A DNA stretch of 8,836 nt from an uncultured Polymorphobacter sp. (GTDB taxonomy: Bacteria > Pseudomonadota > Alphaproteobacteria > Sphingomonadales > Sphingomonadaceae): positions 1 to 8,836 of the forward strand of contig CALDHQ010000040.1 in the NCBI GenBank assembly GCA_937894055.1, in the 5' to 3' direction. Each line of letters starts with the position of its first letter. Position 1 is the first letter of the stretch. Shown in pieces: positions 5,054 through 8,836 of the stretch. Made by a program: the position numbers and the translations under genes. The notes below the pieces were generated by a model. That model saw only the letters and a program-made list of their open reading frames with translations. It made no database searches and was not told the DNA's origin.

Positions 5054-6679
5054 ATGATTCGCTTGAAAACGGCCAGTGCGCTCACCGCGCTCGCCATCGC
5101 CTCGATCGCCACCAATGCCGGCGCCGCCGGTTTCGTCACCGCCGGCGCCAACATGGCCGATGGCAAGAACGGCTATGTCTATCAGTCGATCTTCACCGTC
5201 GGCGAAACCATCGGCGGCTATACCCCGATCGGCATCCCCGATGGCATCGGCGCCTATGCGCTCAACAAGGACACCGTCCGCGTTCTGGTCAACCACGAAG
5301 TCGCCAACAACCGCGGCACCAACTATGCGCTCGCCAACGGCACCAGCCTCGCCGGTTCGCGCATCAGCTATTTCGACATCGACAAATATTCGCGCTCGGT
5401 CGTCGGCAGCGGCCTCGCCTACACCAGCATCCACGACCGCAGCGGCAACGTGGTCAGCAGCAGCACGCAGCTGACCTTCGGCGCGCTCAACCGCCTGTGC
5501 TCGGCCGGCACTGCCGAAGCCAACGCCTATGGCGCCGGCCGCGGCATTGTCGACCGCATCCACCTGACCGGCGAAGAAGCCGGCAACGGCACGATGTATG
5601 CGCTCGATACCGCGACCAACAAGCTCTACGCGGTTGCCGACATGGGCTATGGCTCTTGGGAAAACGCCGCGCAGATCGATACCGGCACCAGCGACAAGGT
5701 CGCGTTCCTGGTCAGCGACGACACCAACGGCTCGGCAATGCTGATGTATGTCGGCACCAAAAGCACTGCGCCGGGCGCCAGCTTCCTCGAACGCAACGGC
5801 CTTGCCGGCGGCGAAGTCTTCGCATGGAAGGCCAATGCTGCCGGCGTCAACTCGCCGGCCGAATTCAACGGCGGCAACGGCACGTCGAACGGGGGCAGCT
5901 GGGTCAAGCTGACCGTCAAGGACGCCAGCAAGGCCGGCACTGCCGGCTATGACGCACAGGGCTATGCGCTTGCCGCGACACTGCAGAACGAAGCCGATGC
6001 GCTCGGTGCTTTCAGCTTCTCGCGTCCCGAAGACGTCGCGACCAACGCCAACGGCACGACCGTAGCATTCGCCTCGACCGGCGCGTCGGGTTTCGACGGC
6101 GGTGCCGACACCTGGGGCATGGTCTACACGATGGACATCAGCTTCGATGGCCGTGGCAACCCGGCCGATACCACGACGACGATCGTCTACAACGGCAACG
6201 CCGACGCGACGCATGCGCTGCGCAGCCCCGACAACCTCGACTGGGCCGATGCCGACACGCTGCTGGTGCAGGAAGACCGTTCGGCGAACTGGGCCGGTGC
6301 CATCGGTGCCAACCCGCGCGAAGCCAGCGTGCTCAAGCTCGAACTCGATGGCAGCGTGACCACCGTCGCGACGATCAACCGTGCGACCTCGCTCGGGCAG
6401 ACCGACAGCCTGCCGGGTGACTTCGGCAACTGGGAAAGCTCGGGCATCCTCGATGTCTCGAAGCTGTTCGGTTATGCCGACACCGGCGCGCTGTTCATCG
6501 GTGACGTGCAGGCGCACAGCGTCAGCCTCGGCAACAACAGCCTCGTCGAAGGCGGCCAGCTGTTCTTCCTGTCGAACGCTGCAGTTCCCGAACCCGCCAG
6601 CTGGGCGATGATGATTGCCGGCTTCGGCCTCGTGGGCTCGGCGATGCGCCGCCGCCACCTCAAGACCGTCACCGCTTAA
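5054..6679 (+). CDS. PhoX-like (DUF839) exported protein with PEPxxWA-CTERM sorting tail
   Basis: The 541-residue protein starts with a Sec signal peptide (1-25, cleavage near AGA-A) and ends with a PEPxxWA-CTERM tail: VPEPASWAMM (511-520), a short membrane segment, and MRRR (531-534). Such tails are cut by an exosortase and lead to surface attachment. The body resembles DUF839/PhoX, a beta-propeller alkaline phosphatase family with calcium and iron: VLVNHE (77-82), Cys149 in RLCSAGT, LTGEE (171-175), a GYGSWEN segment (198-204), FSRPEDV (322-328), SPDNLDW (391-397) and VQEDRS (405-410). Active-site acidic residues and the cysteine of the family seem kept, but I cannot check every ligand. Phosphomonoesterase or phosphodiesterase activity is inferred. 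AGGGAG lies 7 nt before the ATG. No exosortase or pho regulon gene is nearby. Phytase-like or purely structural roles are possible. Confidence 0.85.
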   Translation: MIRLKTASALTALAIASIATNAGAAGFVTAGANMADGKNGYVYQSIFTVGETIGGYTPIGIPDGIGAYALNKDTVRVLVNHEVANNRGTNYALANGTSLAGSRISYFDIDKYSRSVVGSGLAYTSIHDRSGNVVSSSTQLTFGALNRLCSAGTAEANAYGAGRGIVDRIHLTGEEAGNGTMYALDTATNKLYAVADMGYGSWENAAQIDTGTSDKVAFLVSDDTNGSAMLMYVGTKSTAPGASFLERNGLAGGEVFAWKANAAGVNSPAEFNGGNGTSNGGSWVKLTVKDASKAGTAGYDAQGYALAATLQNEADALGAFSFSRPEDVATNANGTTVAFASTGASGFDGGADTWGMVYTMDISFDGRGNPADTTTTIVYNGNADATHALRSPDNLDWADADTLLVQEDRSANWAGAIGANPREASVLKLELDGSVTTVATINRATSLGQTDSLPGDFGNWESSGILDVSKLFGYADTGALFIGDVQAHSVSLGNNSLVEGGQLFFLSNAAVPEPASWAMMIAGFGLVGSAMRRRHLKTVTA

Positions 6680-6692
6680 CGACCCCCCCCGA

Positions 6693-6756
6693 CTGGCCGC
6701 ACCGCTGCGGTCAGGCGCCTCTTGCGCCGCCGGTTCCCCTGCCGGCGGCGCATTTT
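6693..6756 (+). terminator. Tandem hairpins, the second a canonical intrinsic terminator
   Basis: A first stem (6693-6701 with 6706-6714, 9 bp including one G-U) is followed by a strong 10-bp stem (GCGCCGCCGG 6724-6733 with 6742-6751, loop 8 nt) and then ATTTTGCGTTT. The second stem plus T-run is a typical rho-independent terminator, placed after the PhoX-like gene and before the PuuD-like gene. Confidence 0.8.
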
Positions 6757-6827
6757 GCGTTTGATGCTACCAACTGTGCCCTAGCTGCGTTAAGACTGCG
6801 CATCATTCACAAAAGGGGTGCGGATGC

Positions 6828-7406
6828 ATGGCCAAGATTCTCGGTAATTTTCACTACGCGCTGGTCATCGGCGCGGTGCTGCTGCTGCTCGCGATGTTCG
6901 GGCTGCACGCGGCCGACATGGGCGGCGACTATCTGACGCCGTGGATGGTGTTTTTCCACGTGCTCAACGGCATTCTGTGGATCGGCCTGTTGTATTATTT
7001 CAACTTCGTGCAGATCCCGACGATGCCGAAGATTCCCGCCGAACTGAAGCCGGCCATCGGCAAGCACATCGCGCCCGCCGCGCTGTTCTGGTTCCGCTGG
7101 GCCGCACTCGGCACTGTCATCACCGGGCTGATCGTCGCTTGGCTCAAGGGCTATCTGCACGAAGCCTTCACGCTGCAGCCGGGCTTCAAGGTCATCGGCG
7201 TCGGCATGATCCTCGGCCTGATCATGGCGTTCAACGTCTGGTTCATCATCTGGCCGAACCAGAAGCGCGCACTCGGCATCGTCGAAGCTGACGCTGACAC
7301 CAAGGCGAAGTCGGCCACCACCGCGATGATCTTCTCGCGCACCAACTTCGTGCTGAGCTTCCCGATGCTGTATGCGATGGTGACGCAGCTTTATCTGGCC
7401 AAGTAG
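6828..7406 (+). CDS. PuuD-like membrane protein (urate oxidase N-terminal domain, no cytochrome c)
   Basis: The 192-residue integral membrane protein resembles the membrane domain of urate hydroxylase PuuD (PF06181). Likely membrane segments are at about 10-28, 40-62, 83-105, 121-143 and 168-189. Family-like motifs are FFHVLNGILWIGLLYYFNFVQ (42-62), FWFRWAALGTVITGL (87-101) and MILGLIMAFNVWFIIWPNQK (127-146). Full PuuD proteins are about twice as long and carry a C-terminal cytochrome c domain; there is no CxxCH here and the gene ends normally with TAG. Short stand-alone forms are common in alphaproteobacteria and often carry the urate label without proof. No purine-degradation gene is adjacent, so urate oxidation is doubtful; a heme-binding electron-transfer role is possible. 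His44 and His80 are candidate ligands. AAGGGG lies 9 nt before the ATG; the ATG at 6824 is out of frame. Confidence 0.8.
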   Translation: MAKILGNFHYALVIGAVLLLLAMFGLHAADMGGDYLTPWMVFFHVLNGILWIGLLYYFNFVQIPTMPKIPAELKPAIGKHIAPAALFWFRWAALGTVITGLIVAWLKGYLHEAFTLQPGFKVIGVGMILGLIMAFNVWFIIWPNQKRALGIVEADADTKAKSATTAMIFSRTNFVLSFPMLYAMVTQLYLAK

Positions 7407-7421
7407 CGCACTGAGCGGCCA

Positions 7422-7466
7422 GCGCCGAAGTCGAAATTTGCCCTTCGCGAATTTCGGCTTCGGCGC
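7422..7466 (+). terminator. Long hairpin after the PuuD-like gene
   Basis: GCGCCGAAG-T-CGAAATT (7422-7438) pairs with 7450-7466 over 17 positions with one G-U wobble, and two more pairs extend toward a 7-nt loop. It begins 15 nt after the stop codon. No T-run follows. The right arm's start (TTCGCGA, 7444-7450) can also pair with TCGCGAA (7471-7477), giving a mutually exclusive alternative stem. Confidence 0.6.
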
Positions 7467-7510
7467 GGACTCGCGAAACGCGCGGCCGGCGGGGCGGAGG
7501 CAAAGCCGAC

Positions 7511-7540
7511 GAACCCGTCCGACGGCGTGGCTTCGCCACG
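7511..7540 (+). repeat. 30-nt dispersed hairpin repeat, copy 2
   Basis: Same orientation and 29/30 identity with 20-49, about 7.5 kb apart. The stem CGTGGC (7526-7531) with GCCACG (7535-7540) closes a TTC loop and is followed by CTCTTTCTTGCTT, so in this copy the plus-strand reading looks like a terminator. It lies between the convergent PuuD-like and OsmC genes. Confidence 0.65.
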
Positions 7541-7598
7541 CTCTTTCTTGCTTAACTTAACCCGCCGCGCAGCGGCCTCTTCCTCGACCGCCCGCAGC

Positions 7599-7994
7599 TC
7601 AAACCAGCTCGGTCGTCACCACCGTCTCGACCGCTGTCATCAGCTTGTGGATCGGGCACTTCTGCGCCGCCCCCAGCAGCTGCACGCGCTCGGCCTCGGT
7701 CAAATCGCCGTCAATCCGGATCCGCACCGCCAGTTTGTAAACGCCAGCGCGCTCCTGCGACGCATCGCGCTCCACCGTCACCTCGACGTCGCGCAGCGCC
7801 AGCCCCTTGCGATTGGCGTACCACACCATCGTCGTCGCCTTGCAGGCGCCGAGCGCCGCATCATACAGGTCATGCGGATCGGGGCCTTCGTCACCGCCGC
7901 CGTCAGCCACCGGAATATCGACGACAAAGCTGTGCCCGCCCGCATCGACGCGGTGCGCCATCGCGTCATTGCGCAACCGGGTAACGGTAATCAT
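7599..7994 (-). CDS. OsmC family protein
   Basis: The 131-residue cytoplasmic protein has the OsmC/Ohr layout. Two cysteines stand in the expected contexts: Cys51 in [12 protein letters not shown] on the central helix and Cys113 in [11 protein letters not shown] near the C-terminus. In the family this pair reduces organic or fatty-acid hydroperoxides by thiol chemistry. The segment between holds the alternating strands [11 protein letters not shown] (67-77) and [11 protein letters not shown] (86-96). It resembles the general OsmC/YhfA group more than Ohr, but the subgroup and substrate are uncertain. Its ATG overlaps the dapE stop codon as ATGA (7991-7994), so it is probably co-transcribed and translationally coupled to dapE. 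Its stop lies beyond the repeat region that separates it from the convergent PuuD-like gene. Confidence 0.9.
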   Translation of the reverse strand: MITVTRLRNDAMAHRVDAGGHSFVVDIPVADGGGDEGPDPHDLYDAALGACKATTMVWYANRKGLALRDVEVTVERDASQERAGVYKLAVRIRIDGDLTEAERVQLLGAAQKCPIHKLMTAVETVVTTELV

Positions 7995-8836
7995 GCCGCG
8001 TCTCCGCTTTTGAAAAACTGCTGCAGCACCAGGTCATAGATATCGGTCAGCGCCGCGATGTCGGCGACCGGCACCATTTCATCGACCTGGTGCATGGTGC
8101 TGCCGACCAGCCCGAACTCGACGACCGGGCAGACGCTGCGGATGAAACGTGCGTCCGACGTGCCGCCGGTGGTCGATAGCTCGGGCGTGCGCCCGGTGAC
8201 GCGCTGGACGGCAAAATCGACCATGTCCGACAATGGCCCCGGCGGCGTCAGAAATGCCTCGCCCGAAATCTTCACCACCACCTCGGCCGCCGGCGCATGG
8301 CGCTCGACGGTATCGCGGATCCAGTTCTCCAGTTCCACGCCGCGCTGCCGGTCATTGAAGCGGATGTTGATGCGCGCCGTGGCACGCGCCGGAATGACAT
8401 TGGTCGCGGGGTTGCCGACGTTGATGTCGGTGACCTCGAGGTTCGATGCCTGAAACCAGTCGGTGCCGTTATCGAGCGGCCGCGCCTTCAATTCGGCGAG
8501 GATCGCCACCAGCCGCGTGATCGGATTGTCGGCGCGCGCCGGATAGGCGACATGGCCTTGCGCGCCGTTGACGGTAATCCACGCGTTGACCGAGCCGCGC
8601 CGGCCGATCTTGACCATGTCGCCGAGCAGCTGGTTCGATGTCGGCTCGCCGACGAGGCAGGCATCGGGATCGAAGCCGCGCACCGCCATCCAGGTCAGCA
8701 GGTCGGCGGTGCCGTGCGTCGCCGGGCCTTCCTCGTCGCCGGTGATGATCAGCGACAGCGTGCCCGGGCTGCCGCGCGCGACATGGCGTTCGGCTGCGGC
8801 GACAAACGCGGCAATGGCGGCCTTCATGTCATTGGC
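7991..8836 (-). CDS. dapE: Succinyl-diaminopimelate desuccinylase, 5' end cut by the window
   Basis: DapE hydrolyses N-succinyl-L,L-diaminopimelate to L,L-diaminopimelate and succinate in lysine and peptidoglycan-precursor synthesis. The visible 281 residues are the C-terminal three quarters of the usual 375-380. The reading frame is open to the right edge, starting A-N-D-M-K; that Asp (codon 8828-8830) fits the zinc-bridging Asp. Further motifs: [12 protein letters not shown] with the catalytic/zinc Glu pair, CLVGEPTS with the next zinc Glu, [22 protein letters not shown] opening the dimerisation domain with its conserved His, [27 protein letters not shown], and GSTMHQVDE with the last zinc His. 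The M20 peptidase family has related members (ArgE), but GTSDARF and the whole pattern favour DapE. The first zinc His motif lies outside the window. It is followed directly by the OsmC gene with a 4-nt overlap. Confidence 0.93.
   Translation of the reverse strand, partial: ANDMKAAIAAFVAAAERHVARGSPGTLSLIITGDEEGPATHGTADLLTWMAVRGFDPDACLVGEPTSNQLLGDMVKIGRRGSVNAWITVNGAQGHVAYPARADNPITRLVAILAELKARPLDNGTDWFQASNLEVTDINVGNPATNVIPARATARINIRFNDRQRGVELENWIRDTVERHAPAAEVVVKISGEAFLTPPGPLSDMVDFAVQRVTGRTPELSTTGGTSDARFIRSVCPVVEFGLVGSTMHQVDEMVPVADIAALTDIYDLVLQQFFKSGDAA

Noticed and set aside
4976..6658. 560-codon open frame on the minus strand opposite the PhoX-like gene
   Set aside because: The plus strand has a ribosome-binding site, signal peptide, DUF839 motifs and PEPxxWA tail. 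The opposite frame is of low complexity and has no recognisable motif, a common artefact in GC-rich DNA.
1..8836. Horizontally acquired island or defence system
   Set aside because: Composition is uniform apart from one short AT-rich patch, genes are housekeeping or typical sphingomonad families, and no integrase, toxin-antitoxin, nuclease-helicase set or tRNA junction is present.

Overview
The window looks like a GC-rich chromosomal segment from an alphaproteobacterium, most likely Sphingomonadales. The strongest taxonomic clue is the C-terminal PEPxxWA-type sorting tail of the gene at 5054-6679 (VPEPASWAMM, then a glycine-rich membrane segment and RRR), which is typical of sphingomonads. 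Supporting clues are a large TonB-dependent receptor with a DIVVTA TonB box, an MmcB-type DNA repair gene, and an alphaproteobacterial GTTC-N7-GTTC LexA box. No transposase, integrase, phage gene, tRNA, rRNA or CRISPR array is visible. All the genes belong to recognisable families.

Layout. 1-110: end of an intergenic region with one copy of a short hairpin repeat, then a LexA-type box directly in front of mmcB. 111-566 (+): mmcB, a predicted PD-(D/E)xK nuclease of the SOS response, probably read from a leaderless mRNA. 568-653: a perfect 33-bp inverted repeat that fills the gap between convergent mmcB and the next gene. 656-1297 (-): a GntR/FCD regulator. 1438-3933 (-): a TonB-dependent outer-membrane receptor, upstream of and codirectional with the regulator. 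3934-4329: a 396-bp divergent regulatory region with two near-identical ATTGTATCCA operator-like sites. 4330-4953 (+): folE, GTP cyclohydrolase I. 5054-6679 (+): an exported, PEP-CTERM-anchored PhoX-like (DUF839) protein whose Shine-Dalgarno lies in a hairpin. 6828-7406 (+): a PuuD-like multi-helix membrane protein without a cytochrome c domain. 7407-7598: gap with a long hairpin and the second copy of the left-edge repeat. 7599-7994 (-): an OsmC-family protein, translationally coupled (ATGA) to dapE at 7991-8836 (-), whose N-terminus lies beyond the right edge.

How the genes relate. The TonB receptor and GntR regulator probably form one uptake-and-control unit: the regulator may bind the twin sites upstream of the receptor and sense a small acid linked to the imported substrate, which the sequence does not reveal. 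mmcB is an independent SOS gene. folE (folate/pterin), the PhoX-like surface protein, the PuuD-like protein and the dapE-osmC pair look like separate transcription units, most of them bounded by strong hairpins. I do not see a convincing new multi-gene system. The points most worth following are regulatory and repeat structures: the LexA box with a leaderless start, the nested inverted repeat, the twin operator sites, the SD-sequestering hairpin and the dispersed hairpin repeat.
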